A stretch of DNA of 64,000 bases. Source: Sinimarinibacterium arenosum (GTDB taxonomy: Bacteria; Pseudomonadota; Gammaproteobacteria; Nevskiales; Nevskiaceae). The translations under genes and the position numbers were made by a program. Of this stretch, positions 17,191 through 27,254 are shown piece by piece. The notes beneath the pieces were generated by a model. It worked only from the letters and a program-made list of their open reading frames with translations. It did not search any database and had not been told where the DNA came from. Each line of letters begins with the position of its first letter. Position 1 is the first letter of the stretch. The stretch spans positions 161,388-225,387 of the forward strand of contig NZ_SUKF01000006.1 of the NCBI RefSeq assembly GCF_005047655.1. Reading direction: 5' to 3'.

Positions 17191-17508
17191 ATGACCGTCG
17201 TCGAGACCGCCCTGTTTTCCAAGCTCTGGCCGGACTACTGGGCGGAGGACGAGCGCGGAGAGTTCGCGACCTGGCTGGCAAACCACCCGGACGCTGGCGA
17301 CGTGATCCCCGGTTCCGGCGGTTGCCGCAAGGTGCGGTGGGCTCGCGCAGGCATGGGCAAGCGCGGTGGCGTGCGAGTCATTTACTACGCGCAGACCGCA
17401 CGGGGCCGGCTGTATCTGCTGATGATCTACGCCAAGAGCGCGCGGGACAACTTCCCCACCGAAGTGTTGAGGAAAATTCGAGAGGAACTGGACAATGCCG
17501 AAAACTGA
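17191..17508 (+). CDS. RelE/HigB-type toxin
   Basis: A 105-residue protein (MTVVETALF...), with conserved blocks WPDYWAEDERGEF, GDVIPGSGGCRKVRW, GGVRVIYY and YLLMIYAKS of the RelE/HigB family. These toxins are usually ribosome-dependent mRNA nucleases. The frame allows an ATG at 17173, but that codon lies inside the -10 box, so 17191 is preferred. It overlaps the downstream HTH gene by 14 bases, the toxin-first order of higBA. Confidence 0.87.
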   Translation: MTVVETALFSKLWPDYWAEDERGEFATWLANHPDAGDVIPGSGGCRKVRWARAGMGKRGGVRVIYYAQTARGRLYLLMIYAKSARDNFPTEVLRKIREELDNAEN

Positions 17509-17806
17509 ACGTGAACTGCTGGCCCGCGACGCGAAGCGCGATATCGGCGCCGAACTGCTGCGGTCGGTGCGCCAGATGAAGGCTGGGAAGGTGAAGCGTG
17601 TCGCCGAGGTGAAGCTGACGCCGGCGGCCGCTGCTCGCCTGAAGACCGGCCTGTCACAGTCACAGTTCGCGGCGAGCATGGGCGTCTCCGTTCGCACGAT
17701 CCAGGACTGGGAGCAAGGCCGGCGCGAGCCGAGCGGCGCCGCACGGACCCTACTGAGGATCGCGGCAAAGCACCCAAAAATCGTGCGCGAAGCGGTGACG
17801 GTATGA
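17495..17806 (+). CDS. XRE-family antitoxin (HigA-like)
   Basis: 103 residues with a Cro/CI helix-turn-helix at about 50-95 (GLSQSQFAASMGVSVRTIQDWEQGRREP). It overlaps the toxin gene and is translated with it. It should neutralise the toxin and repress the palindromic promoter at 17157. Confidence 0.88.
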   Translation: MPKTERELLARDAKRDIGAELLRSVRQMKAGKVKRVAEVKLTPAAAARLKTGLSQSQFAASMGVSVRTIQDWEQGRREPSGAARTLLRIAAKHPKIVREAVTV

Positions 17807-18248
17807 CTGAGCCATCCTCGAAATCACCGCGGAGAGACGACGGCAACTCACCTCCACCAGAGCGATTCACCGGCATCTGATTCAGACCGGCGCTTACCTC
17901 AACACGTCGCCGGCCCTGGGGCACAACGCATACCTGACGCTATTGGCACACACGTTCGATCGTTAAGTTCTGAGCATTACGAACGAATTTGCACTTGTGC
18001 GGGGCATGGGGGCAGGAGCAGAATTAGCATGCACTGAGTGTCAGTACTGGTTCGCCGACTACGGCAGTTCGGCGTTATGTACAGGTCGAACCGGGCCGCC
18101 AACGTTAGGCAAGGCTAGCCGAATGCCTTTATAAAACGGCCGGGTTCAAATCCCGTAAGGCCCCCCTTTCACAAGGGAAGAGATAGTCCGCAATCCTGCG
18201 GTCTATCGGCGAGGCGCAGCCAGCTCATCCTTAAATGGAGACTGGCCC
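17807..18248. other. 442-base gap before the AlpA-like gene
   Basis: No convincing coding frame. It includes a tRNA T-arm look-alike at about 18138-18157 (CGGG-TTCAAAT-CCCG followed by GGCCCCCC) but no matching 5' half, D-arm or anticodon arm at tRNA distance. It could hold the regulatory region of the replication block. Confidence 0.4.
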
Positions 18249-18698
18249 ATGTCCGCCAACCCAAGCGTTTCGCCGACGCCAGAATCGGCCCCCCACGCTG
18301 CTGCCGCGCAGCTTCTGCTCACGCCCATCAAAAACTTCACGCCGGGCGTGCCCTTCGTTTTCATGGCCGGCCCCGAGGTCGACGACGCCTTCGGCTGGGG
18401 CAAATCGTCCCGCTGGGCAGCGATCGGACGCGGCGAGTTCACGCAGCCCGTGAAGATCGGCGCCAAGAGCCTATGGCCGAGCCACGAGATCGAACATATC
18501 CTCGCGGCGCGCCTGCGCGGCGCCACAGATGACGAGTTGCGCGCGCTGGTGACCACGTTGCACGAGCGGCGCGGCGGAGCGATGCCGCCTGAAATTGGAG
18601 AGAAACGGAAGGCCGTCGTCGATCGCCTGTTGGACGGCAAGCGCCGCAAGAAGGCTATGCACGCTGCCAGCAAGGCGAACGCAGGGGGTGCAGCGTGA
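18249..18698 (+). CDS. AlpA-like prophage regulator
   Basis: 149 residues. The segment from about 50 to 90 has the AlpA/MerR-like helix-turn-helix pattern: WGKSSRWAAIGRGEFTQPVKIG followed by LWPSHEIEHILAARL. AlpA proteins activate excision or early genes in P4-like elements. A basic, alanine-rich tail follows. It overlaps the next gene (GTGA), heading a tightly packed five-gene block. Confidence 0.7.
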   Translation: MSANPSVSPTPESAPHAAAAQLLLTPIKNFTPGVPFVFMAGPEVDDAFGWGKSSRWAAIGRGEFTQPVKIGAKSLWPSHEIEHILAARLRGATDDELRALVTTLHERRGGAMPPEIGEKRKAVVDRLLDGKRRKKAMHAASKANAGGAA

Positions 18699-18958
18699 CC
18701 GCCTCCAACAAGCTCCGCGAGAACAAGCGCGCAATCGGCAACCACGTAAGCGGCGACGGTGTGACCTACAACGATCTGGACTCGGCGATCGACGAAGGGA
18801 TCGCCGCAGCGTACAAAATTTTCGATGCCGCGATCCGCATCGGTGACGATCGTTACAAGGAGGCATACGAGATCGGGCTGGCGCTGAAAAAACTCCGCAG
18901 CCCGGAGGTTGCCGCCGCCCTCGCCGCCGAGCGCTTGGCCAAGGTGCGCATGTCATGA
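18695..18958 (+). CDS. Small phage-like protein of unknown function
   Basis: 87 residues, GTG start overlapping the stop of the AlpA-like gene, and its own stop overlapped by the next start. Predicted mostly helical, charged (DLDSAIDEGIAAAYKIFDAAI). I do not recognise a family. Position suggests a role with the replication block. Confidence 0.6.
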   Translation: MTASNKLRENKRAIGNHVSGDGVTYNDLDSAIDEGIAAAYKIFDAAIRIGDDRYKEAYEIGLALKKLRSPEVAAALAAERLAKVRMS

Positions 18959-19815
18959 ACGCGCCCTATTCGTCTGACACTCGCGCCAAAGGCTGGCGCC
19001 TAGAGCTGGACTATGAGCGCATCCGCCAGTCGGACACCTGGGCTCTAGCTCCGCCGGAACTGCGTCCATGGCTGCTGATGCTCTTGATGGTTGCATGGGA
19101 GCAGACCCCGTGCGGCTCGCTGCCAGACAACGACGAATTGATTGCCGTGCGGATCGGAATGCCATTGGAAACGTTCACCGCCGCCAAGAAAGTTCTACTC
19201 CGCGGCTGGCATAAGGCCGCAGACGGTCGGCTCTACCACAGGACGTTGACTGAGCACGTTCTGGAGATGATCGGGCGCCGTCGCAAGGTTGCCGATCGGG
19301 TAGACCGACATCGCGCCGCAAAGCGTGGCGATACCCCCGGTGTAACGCGTTACACCGACGTGACTCACGTTGAAGTAGCGCGCGACCCCGCTGTGACCTA
19401 CGCCAGTGCAACGCCACCGGAACCGGAACCAGTCTTTTCCGAAGAAGCTATCGCTTCTCCGGGCGCCGATGCGCCGCATTCGGCTTCGCCGCCCGTTCCG
19501 GATTTGAAATCTGACCCTTTGAAAGCTCTGTTTGACCGCGGTGTGACGTTGCTCGGCGATACGAAGAGTGCGCGTGGAATGCTTGGCAAGCTCCGCAAGG
19601 AGTTTGGCGATGTGGCCGTGATGGGAGCAATTGCGCGTGCCGAGGAAATCCAGCCCAGCGACCCGATCCCGTGGTTGATTGAGGCGTGCAAGTTGAGCCG
19701 CTCGGACTTGCGACCTGACGGCCCGTTGCCGAACGGCAAGGTGCAGATCGGTGGCATCCCATACGACGAATCCGTTGCCCATGTGATCTTGGCAGCCACC
19801 CGGAGCGCAGCATGA
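18955..19815 (+). CDS. Phage replication-type protein (DUF1376/O-like)
   Basis: 286 residues. The N-terminal half (WALAPPELRPWLLMLLMVAW, PDNDELIAVRIGM, LLRGWHKAADGRLYH) resembles DUF1376/YdaU-type N-domains next to phage helicases. The middle is proline-rich and variable. The C-terminal part (MLGKLRKEFGDVAVMGAIARA) resembles helicase-loader or origin-binding tails. Start and stop overlap its neighbours by 4 bases. An origin-recognition or loading role for the primase-helicase is inferred from context. Confidence 0.6.
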   Translation: MNAPYSSDTRAKGWRLELDYERIRQSDTWALAPPELRPWLLMLLMVAWEQTPCGSLPDNDELIAVRIGMPLETFTAAKKVLLRGWHKAADGRLYHRTLTEHVLEMIGRRRKVADRVDRHRAAKRGDTPGVTRYTDVTHVEVARDPAVTYASATPPEPEPVFSEEAIASPGADAPHSASPPVPDLKSDPLKALFDRGVTLLGDTKSARGMLGKLRKEFGDVAVMGAIARAEEIQPSDPIPWLIEACKLSRSDLRPDGPLPNGKVQIGGIPYDESVAHVILAATRSAA

Positions 19816-21641
19816 CGGCCTTGCTCGAGACTCCACGCCAGCTTGCCTATCTGCTGGCCAGCCGCGTCGAGGATGTCTGTCGCGAGTTGTTACCCGCCGG
19901 AAAGCGTGAAGGTCACGAGTGGCGCGTGGGCAGCGTCCATGGCGAATCCGGCAAATCGATGGGCGTTCACCTCGTCGGGGAGAAGGCCGGCGTCTGGAGT
20001 GATTTCGCTTCAGGCGACAGCGGCGACTTGCTGGATCTGTGGGCGCAGGTACGCCGGGTTCCGCTCGGCGAGGCCATGGGACAGGCTCGCCAATTTCTGG
20101 GCTTGGCTGCACCGGCGTTCGTCAATACCGCCAAGGCCTACAACCGCCCGAAGCGGCCACAATGCGCCACCCCGAAGAGCGCGGTGCGCGACTACCTTGC
20201 CGGCCGCGGCCTGGCCGACGACTCACTCAAGGCGTACGCCATCGGCGAGCGCGGCCGAACGATTGTGTTTCCGTTCCTGCGCGATGGCGAACTGTTGATG
20301 GCCAAGGAACGAGAGGCTGTCGACGGCGCAAAGCCGAAACCGACCGAGTCCGACTGCGAGAAGACAGCCTTCGGCTGGCAGGCCATACCCGAAACGGCAC
20401 GCGAAATCGTCATCACCGAGGGCGAGATTGACGCCATGAGTTCGTGGCAGATGGGATTCCCCGCCTTGTCTGTACCCTTCGGCGGGGGTGGCGGCAACAA
20501 GCAGGACTGGGTAGAGAACGACTTTGACCATCTCGCCCGGTTTGACGTGATCTACCTTGCCATGGACAACGATGGTCCCGGGCGCGAGGCAGCGCACGAG
20601 CTGTCGAAGCGTATCGGCCCGGAGCGCTGCCGCATCGTGAACATCCCGGCCCCATTCAAGGACGCCAATGACCTACTGCGGGATGGCTGCACCGGTGAAG
20701 ACTTTCATCTGCTGCTGAAGAAGGCGCGATCACTCGACCCGGACGAGCTGAAGTCCGCGGTCGAGTACACCGACGCAATCATCGCCGAGTTCTATCCCGC
20801 CAATGGCGGCTGCGAAATCGCGCTGGAAACCCCATGGCAGAAGTTCACTGAGAAATTCCGATTTCGGCCTGGGGAACTGGTCGTCCTTCAGGGCATCAAC
20901 GGCCACGGCAAAACCGAGATCGCGGGAAACTTTGTTGTGCACGGCATTGGTCACGGTGCTCGCATCTGTGTCGCCAGCATGGAATTCAAACCGGCAAAGT
21001 GGCTCAAGCGGCTGACGCGGCAGGCAGCGGGCATCGAGCGCCCGAGCGAGCACTATATCCGTGACATTGCGAACTGGTGGGCGTCGAACCTTTGGGTCTT
21101 TGATGTAACCGGAAAGGCGAAGTCGGAGCGGTTGCTTCAGGTCTTCCGCTACGCCGCTCGCCGCTACCAGATCGGCTTCTTCGTGATCGACAACCTCGCC
21201 AAATGCGGCATCGACGAGGACGACTACACCGGGCAGAAGAATTTCATCGATGGGCTGACCGACTTCGCCAAGGAGTACGACGCAACGGTCCTGCTGGTCT
21301 GCCATCCGCGCAAGGTGGAGGATGAGAACCGGGCGCCGGGGAAGATGGACGTGAAAGGCACCGGCGCAATCACCGACATGGCCGACTCGGTACTCAGCAT
21401 CTGGCGTAACAAGCCCAAGCACGACGCTTTGGAGAAAGCGGCGACGCAGCAGGTCGCACCACCGCCGGAACATGCACTTGCCCCGGACGCAGTCCTGACC
21501 TGCTTCAAACAACGCAACGGAGAAGACGAGCCAAAAATCGCGCTCTGGTTCGATCGTGCCAGCCATCAGTTCCTCGAACGATCAAGCCAGCGCCCACGCA
21601 AGTACGTCCAGACCAAACTCAACGAGATGGAGGCTGCATGA
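19812..21641 (+). CDS. Bifunctional primase-helicase (TOPRIM + RecA/DnaB-like ATPase)
   Basis: 609 residues. About 1-100 looks like a primase N-domain but lacks an obvious zinc-cysteine set. About 195-300 is a TOPRIM domain (EGEIDAMSS; later AMDNDGPGREAA). About 345-590 is a RecA/DnaB-type helicase with Walker A GINGHGKTE, FVIDNLAKC as Walker B and VLLVCHPRK. This layout is that of T7 gp4-like proteins, which prime and unwind at the replication fork. It shows that the island can probably replicate itself. Overlaps both neighbours by 4 bases. Confidence 0.88.
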   Translation: MTALLETPRQLAYLLASRVEDVCRELLPAGKREGHEWRVGSVHGESGKSMGVHLVGEKAGVWSDFASGDSGDLLDLWAQVRRVPLGEAMGQARQFLGLAAPAFVNTAKAYNRPKRPQCATPKSAVRDYLAGRGLADDSLKAYAIGERGRTIVFPFLRDGELLMAKEREAVDGAKPKPTESDCEKTAFGWQAIPETAREIVITEGEIDAMSSWQMGFPALSVPFGGGGGNKQDWVENDFDHLARFDVIYLAMDNDGPGREAAHELSKRIGPERCRIVNIPAPFKDANDLLRDGCTGEDFHLLLKKARSLDPDELKSAVEYTDAIIAEFYPANGGCEIALETPWQKFTEKFRFRPGELVVLQGINGHGKTEIAGNFVVHGIGHGARICVASMEFKPAKWLKRLTRQAAGIERPSEHYIRDIANWWASNLWVFDVTGKAKSERLLQVFRYAARRYQIGFFVIDNLAKCGIDEDDYTGQKNFIDGLTDFAKEYDATVLLVCHPRKVEDENRAPGKMDVKGTGAITDMADSVLSIWRNKPKHDALEKAATQQVAPPPEHALAPDAVLTCFKQRNGEDEPKIALWFDRASHQFLERSSQRPRKYVQTKLNEMEAA

Positions 21642-21964
21642 TGGAACACTACGATTTTGAATTCGCTGAACCGGATCTCGACAATGCCGGGAATTTCCTG
21701 GAGGGCTGGCTCGAGACTCCGCCTGATTGGAGAAACCGCTATCCAACGCTCGCATCACTCTTGACCAGCAGCAAGGATGATAAATCGACCGAGTCTGACG
21801 ACTTGGCAATCACGCAAGGGCTCTCCGAGCTGAAGGCGGCAACCATAGCGAAGGATGGCACGTTGGAGCTGCGAGCAAAGGTTCTGCGGCTTCTGACTGA
21901 TCGAATGGTGCGCAGGATGCACCGGGAACACGCCGCGCTCGCTCAGCCCAAGCACCTGAGCTGA
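21638..21964 (+). CDS. Hypothetical protein, end of replication block
   Basis: 108 residues, acidic in the first half and basic in the second (LRLLTDRMVRRMHREHAA). It starts inside the primase-helicase stop codon. No recognised domain. Translational coupling makes it a likely real gene. Confidence 0.6.
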   Translation: MMEHYDFEFAEPDLDNAGNFLEGWLETPPDWRNRYPTLASLLTSSKDDKSTESDDLAITQGLSELKAATIAKDGTLELRAKVLRLLTDRMVRRMHREHAALAQPKHLS

Positions 21965-21991
21965 TTGCATCTAACTAGACGGAAATAGACT

Positions 21992-22279
21992 ATGGCTTTA
22001 GGTCAAAAATCCGGGGGCCGACAGAAGGGAGCCGCCAACAAGCGCACGAGAGAGATTGCCGACAAGGCCGCTGCGAGCGGGTTGCTTCCGCTGGAATATT
22101 TGCTCACCGTCATGCGTGACGAGGCTCAGGAGCAGTCCATCCGGCTTGACGCTGCGAAAGCGGCCGCTCCGTACATCCACCCGCGGTTGCAGGCGACAGA
22201 AGCCACAATCAAGGGCTCCACCCTTCCCCCCTACGAAGCTGCATTGATGCAGCTAGCCCAGGAAGAGCTCATCCCGTAA
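21992..22279 (+). CDS. Small phage-type protein (small-terminase-like N-terminus)
   Basis: 95 residues. It starts KSGGRQKGAANKRTREIAD, a pattern common in short phage proteins annotated as small-terminase-like, then a helical middle (DEAQEQSIRLDAAKAAAPYIHPRL). No large terminase follows, so packaging function is doubtful here. Confidence 0.6.
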   Translation: MALGQKSGGRQKGAANKRTREIADKAAASGLLPLEYLLTVMRDEAQEQSIRLDAAKAAAPYIHPRLQATEATIKGSTLPPYEAALMQLAQEELIP

Positions 22280-22407
22280 GCCGTGCAGCAAGCACTCGGA
22301 GAGTGACCATTCGCGGTACGCACGCAGTTCGCACCCTCACGCGCGCGTTCCCGATCGCTGCCAGCCGTTGAGCGGAACGTCTGCCCGCTACGACGAATCG
22401 GCGCGGG

Positions 22408-22920
22408 TTACTCCCGGTAGTCCTCGTCGAGCATGCGCCGCTCCGTCTCGCTCATCGCATCCCGCAGCAACAGCGTGATACAGCCAGCGGGCCCTATCGC
22501 CTGCTTGTTGCGCAGCATCTTCCTAGCCCACTCGCGCTGCTGCGCAGGGGTGTAGTCAGGCTGATCGGATGCCATGGACGATCCACACCCGGGATCATCA
22601 CCCGCATTGCCGACAAGGTCTTCAGCGTGCGCCCAGTCGGGCTTGATCGCCGACCATTCAACCGCCGCGTCGAAGCGTTCCAGCGCACGCTCGCAGTCGC
22701 CGACGTAACGCATGTCCGGCGTGAACTCGCAGTACACGCCCAGCGTCGGGTACTCGCCCAGATCATGGTCGTTCCAGCAGATCCCGAGCGTGTGCCCCGG
22801 AGGCGGCTTGCCGGCAACGTGCAGGACATAGAGCCTGGCAATGTCGAGCGCAAAGACGATCCAGTCCCCATCTTCGGGCATCTGCCCGGTGTTGACGCTG
22901 CCGATACTCTCCCACCCCAT
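22408..22920 (-). CDS. Hypothetical acidic protein
   Basis: 170 residues from ATG 22920 (MGWESIGSV), preceded by a strong AAGGAGAG site. The frame is open further upstream, but that would overlap the preceding small membrane gene. Rich in Trp, Asp and Cys with no domain I can name. It is on the opposite strand to the rest of the island and forms a pair with the gene at 22940. Confidence 0.6.
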   Translation of the reverse strand: MGWESIGSVNTGQMPEDGDWIVFALDIARLYVLHVAGKPPPGHTLGICWNDHDLGEYPTLGVYCEFTPDMRYVGDCERALERFDAAVEWSAIKPDWAHAEDLVGNAGDDPGCGSSMASDQPDYTPAQQREWARKMLRNKQAIGPAGCITLLLRDAMSETERRMLDEDYRE

Positions 22921-22939
22921 CCCCTCTCTCCTTGCAGGT

Positions 22940-23137
22940 TCAACCGAGCAGCGCGATGAAAAAGGCCCCGGCGATGACTGCCATCGTCGCGGCCATGCCA
23001 AGAAACATGAGCGTCAGCATTCCGTTGAGCAGGACGAGCCAGACTCCGCCGAACAGATCGGACATGGCGGCTACCGCCAGCAGCAGCAGCGCGAAGCGGA
23101 AGAACCACGGTGATCGGGAGCGGCTGGCCTGGGTCAT
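22940..23137 (-). CDS. Small two-helix membrane protein
   Basis: 65 residues: a basic start (TQASRSRSPWF) then two hydrophobic segments (about 12-30 and 35-62). It precedes the hypothetical gene ending at 22408 by 20 bases, likely one transcript. Function unknown. Confidence 0.5.
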   Translation of the reverse strand: MTQASRSRSPWFFRFALLLLAVAAMSDLFGGVWLVLLNGMLTLMFLGMAATMAVIAGAFFIALLG

Positions 23138-23142
23138 GCGGA

Positions 23143-23210
23143 GAAATTACCCAATGTCAGGCTCAAAAGCTGAGACATCTGCCCATCAGACTGCCGCATG
23201 AGGTAATTTC
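23143..23210. promoter_or_regulatory. Separated inverted repeat upstream of hsdM
   Basis: GAAATTACC (23143-23151) and GGTAATTTC (23202-23210) are exact reverse complements 50 bases apart, in the divergent region between the small membrane gene and hsdM. It could be a looping operator or chance. Confidence 0.3.
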
Positions 23211-23278
23211 CGATCCTTGGAATGTCATGCCGCGCCCCGAAGATCGTGGTGTGGCCGAAAAACAATTAAGGGTGGGTC

Positions 23279-25024
23279 ATGAACCAGCAAGCCTTATCCG
23301 CCTTCATCTGGTCGGTCGCCGACCTTTTGCGAGGGGACTACAAGCAGTCCGAATACGGCAAGGTCATCCTGCCGTTCACCGTGCTGCGACGCCTGGACTG
23401 CGTGCTGGAGCCGACCAAGGCGGCCGTCCTCGCCGAGTTTGAGGCCAAGACCCAATCCGGACTGAACGCCGAACCGTTCCTGGAGCGCAAGAGCGGCCAG
23501 CGTGGCCTGTACAACACATCGCCCCTGGACATGAAGAAACTCATGGGCGACCAGGACCATATCCGCGAGAACCTGTTCAGCTACATCCAGGCGTTCGCGC
23601 CCGGGGTGCGCGATGTGTTCGAGCGCTTCGAGTTTCACGCTCAGGTCGAGCGGCTGGCCAAGGCCGGCCTGCTGTATCAGGTCACCGAGAAATTTGCCGG
23701 CATCGATCTGCACCCGGAGGTGGTCGACAACCACCAGATGGGGCTCGTGTTCGAGGAGCTGATCCGCAAGTTTGCGGAAATCTCCAACGAGACCGCCGGT
23801 GAGCACTTCACCCCGCGCGAAGTGATCCGCCTGATGGTCAACCTGATCTTCGTCGAGGATGACGACGTGCTGTCCAAACCCAACGTGGTCCGCACGATCT
23901 ATGACCCGACTGCGGGCACCGGCGGCATGCTCAGCATCGCCGGCGAATACCTCGCCGAGCACAACCCGCAGGCGCGCCTCACTGTGTTCGGCCAGGAGCT
24001 GAACCCCGAGTCTTACGCCATCTGCAAGGCGGACATGCTGATCAAGGGCCAGGACGTGTCCAGCATTGCCTTCGGCAATACGCTGTCGGACGACGGCCAT
24101 CCCGGCAAGCAATTTGACTACATGCTGTCCAATCCGCCGTTCGGCGTGGAATGGAAGAAAGTCGAAAAGGAAATCCGCCGGGAACACGCGCAGGAAGGCT
24201 ACAACGGCCGCTTCGGCCCCGGCCTGCCCCGCGTGTCCGACGGCTCCATGCTGTTCCTGCTGCATCTGATCAGCAAGATGCGCCCGGCCAAGGAGGGCGG
24301 TGGCCGCTTCGGCATCGTGCTCAACGGCTCACCGCTGTTCACCGGCGGCGCCGGCAGTGGCGAAAGCGAGATCCGCCGCTACGTGCTGGAGAACGACCTG
24401 CTGGAGGCGATCATCGGCCTGCCGACGGACATGTTCTACAACACCGGCATCGCCACCTACGTGTGGATCGTCTCCAACCGCAAGCCGGCCGCGCGCAAGG
24501 GCAAGGTCCAACTCATCGATGCCTCCGGCTACTGGCAGAAGATGCGCAAGAGCCTGGGCAGCAAGCGCAAGGAACTGAGCGACGCGCACATCGAGCGCAT
24601 CACCCGCCTGTTTGGCGAGTTCGTCGAGGCCAAGGACGACGGCAAGCCCATCAGCCGTATCTTCAGGAACGAGGACTTCGGCTACCGCACCATTACCGTC
24701 GAGCGCCCGCTCAAGGACGAGCACGGCAAGTCCGTGATCGGCACCAAAGGCAAGCAGAAAGGCAAACCGCAGCCGGACAGCAACCTGCGTGACACCGAGA
24801 ACGTGCCGCTCTCAGAAGACGTAGAGACCTACTTCAAGCGCGAAGTGCTGCCGCACGCGCCGGACGCCTGGATCGACCCCGACAAGACCAAGGTCGGCTA
24901 CGAGATCCCGTTCAACCGGCACTTCTACGTGTTCAAGCCGCCGCGTCCGCTGGCGGAGATCGATGCCGAGCTGAAAGCCTGTACCGATCGCATCAAGCAA
25001 ATGATCGAAGGGCTGTCCACATGA
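23279..25024 (+). CDS. hsdM: Type I restriction-modification methyltransferase subunit M
   Basis: 581 residues. An N-terminal HsdM helical domain (about 1-150) is followed by the N6-adenine methylase domain: SAM motif DPTAGTGG near 209 and catalytic NPPF near 285. With HsdS it methylates adenine in a bipartite site to protect host DNA, and with HsdR it forms the nuclease complex. First gene of the operon that ends with hsdR at 36025. The partner genes hsdS and hsdR lie 2.2 and 7.9 kb downstream, separated by extra genes. Confidence 0.95.
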   Translation: MNQQALSAFIWSVADLLRGDYKQSEYGKVILPFTVLRRLDCVLEPTKAAVLAEFEAKTQSGLNAEPFLERKSGQRGLYNTSPLDMKKLMGDQDHIRENLFSYIQAFAPGVRDVFERFEFHAQVERLAKAGLLYQVTEKFAGIDLHPEVVDNHQMGLVFEELIRKFAEISNETAGEHFTPREVIRLMVNLIFVEDDDVLSKPNVVRTIYDPTAGTGGMLSIAGEYLAEHNPQARLTVFGQELNPESYAICKADMLIKGQDVSSIAFGNTLSDDGHPGKQFDYMLSNPPFGVEWKKVEKEIRREHAQEGYNGRFGPGLPRVSDGSMLFLLHLISKMRPAKEGGGRFGIVLNGSPLFTGGAGSGESEIRRYVLENDLLEAIIGLPTDMFYNTGIATYVWIVSNRKPAARKGKVQLIDASGYWQKMRKSLGSKRKELSDAHIERITRLFGEFVEAKDDGKPISRIFRNEDFGYRTITVERPLKDEHGKSVIGTKGKQKGKPQPDSNLRDTENVPLSEDVETYFKREVLPHAPDAWIDPDKTKVGYEIPFNRHFYVFKPPRPLAEIDAELKACTDRIKQMIEGLST

Positions 25025-25033
25025 TTGACCTTT

Positions 25034-25072
25034 CTTATCCAAAGTTATCAAATATAGATAACATTTGATAAG
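25034..25072. promoter_or_regulatory. Two-tier palindromic operator between hsdM and the ATPase gene
   Basis: Four half-sites lie in mirror symmetry: CTTATC (25034), GTTATC (25044), GATAAC (25057), GATAAG (25067), with spacings of 4, 7 and 4 bases. An inner 9-bp inverted repeat, TTATCAAAT/ATTTGATAA, is also present. It fills the 58-base gap before ATG 25083 and is AT-rich in a GC-rich region. It looks like an operator for a dimeric or tetrameric repressor. The binding protein is unknown. The ATPase's own C-terminal winged-helix-like region is one candidate. Confidence 0.65.
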
Positions 25073-25082
25073 GTCAGTTGAA

Positions 25083-26264
25083 ATGGACCCGCGTATCAAC
25101 CCCTACGCCCCCGGAGCAGGCGCTCCGCCTCCTGAACTCGCTGGCCGTGACCAGGTCATCGAGGCCGCATCAATCGCGCTCGACAGGATGCGTAATGGCC
25201 TGGTCGCTCGCAGCCTGATGCTCGTGGGACTCCGCGGGGTGGGAAAGACGGTTCTCCTCAATCGCCTGCATAACGATGCAGAGGCCAGCGGCTTCGCTAC
25301 AGTCGTCTTAGAGGCCCCCGAACAGCGCTCGCTTCCCGCCTTGCTGGTGCCGTCGATGCGAGCCGTACTGCTCAAGCTGGATCGAATGGCGGCGGGAGGC
25401 GACCTGGCCAAGCGTGCTCTGCGAGCCCTGGGCGGTTTTGTTCAGGCGATGAAACTGAAGTATGGGGATATCGAGTTCGGCCTGGACTTGGGATTGGAAC
25501 CTGGCGTTGCCGACACCGGCGACCTGGACGCTGACCTGATCTCCCTGTTCCAGGTCGTCGGCGAAGCGGCCCGCGAACGCAAGACCGTGCTGGTGCTATT
25601 TGTTGATGAACTTCAGTACGTGCCGGAACCCCAGCTCGCCGCCCTTATCACGGCACTGCACCGCTGCGCGCAGCTCCAATTACCGGTCACCATGATCGGC
25701 GCAGGGCTGCCGCAACTCCTCGGCCAGATGGGTCGCGCCAAATCCTATGCCGAACGTCTGTTCGAGTTCACTCCCATTGGCAAGCTGCCAGACGCTGCGG
25801 CCCGGCAGGCCCTCGCCGCGCCGGCACAACGCGCCGGGGTGCTATACGAAGAAGCCGCGCTCCACGAAATCCTGCGACAGACCGAAGGCTATCCTTACTT
25901 CCTTCAGGAATGGGGCAAGCACTCTTGGACCTGCGCCCAGCAATCGCCCATCACCTTGGCGGATGTCCACGCGGCGACAGATCAGGCGCTCGCCGAACTG
26001 GATGCCAGCTTCTTTCGCGTGCGCCTCGATCGCCTCACTCCGTCGGAGAAGCGCTACCTGCGCGCAATGGCCGAACTCGGGCCGGGGCCACACCGTTCTG
26101 GCGATATTGCGCACACCTTGGGGCGCGAAGTGGCCACTGTTGCGCCCACGCGCGCCAAGCTGATCGACAAAGGCATGGTCTTCAGTCCGGCCCACGGTGA
26201 CACCGGATTTACCGTGCCGCTGTTTGATGCCTACATGCGACGCGTAATGCCCGATTGGCCCTGA
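25083..26264 (+). CDS. AAA ATPase with C-terminal winged helix, in the R-M operon
   Basis: 393 residues from ATG 25083 (MDPRINPYAPG), after AAGG; a TTG at 25065 lies inside the palindrome and is less likely. Walker A GLRGVGKT near 49, Walker B VLVLFVDELQ near 170, sensor-like VTMIGAGLPQLL, then a lid and a winged-helix-like end (about 320-393, SGDIAHTLGREVATVAPTRAKLIDKG). This is the Orc1/Cdc6-like, STAND-like ATPase group often seen in mobile and defence regions. Function here is unknown. A sensor, regulator or DNA-binding ATPase is possible. Its placement between hsdM and hsdS suggests it works with, or parasitises, the R-M operon. Confidence 0.8.
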   Translation: MDPRINPYAPGAGAPPPELAGRDQVIEAASIALDRMRNGLVARSLMLVGLRGVGKTVLLNRLHNDAEASGFATVVLEAPEQRSLPALLVPSMRAVLLKLDRMAAGGDLAKRALRALGGFVQAMKLKYGDIEFGLDLGLEPGVADTGDLDADLISLFQVVGEAARERKTVLVLFVDELQYVPEPQLAALITALHRCAQLQLPVTMIGAGLPQLLGQMGRAKSYAERLFEFTPIGKLPDAAARQALAAPAQRAGVLYEEAALHEILRQTEGYPYFLQEWGKHSWTCAQQSPITLADVHAATDQALAELDASFFRVRLDRLTPSEKRYLRAMAELGPGPHRSGDIAHTLGREVATVAPTRAKLIDKGMVFSPAHGDTGFTVPLFDAYMRRVMPDWP

Positions 26265-26276
26265 CCAAAGTCTCCT

Positions 26277-27250
<974 letters not shown>

Positions 27251-27254
<4 letters not shown>

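Noticed and set aside
18104-18110. GTTAGGC, a perfect integron core-site heptamer
   Set aside because: No RYYYAAC partner or hairpin arms around it. A 7-mer is expected by chance.
18138-18167. tRNA T-arm-like sequence before the AlpA-like gene
   Set aside because: No D-arm, anticodon arm or matching acceptor within tRNA distance. A weak acceptor match near 18009 is about 150 bases away.
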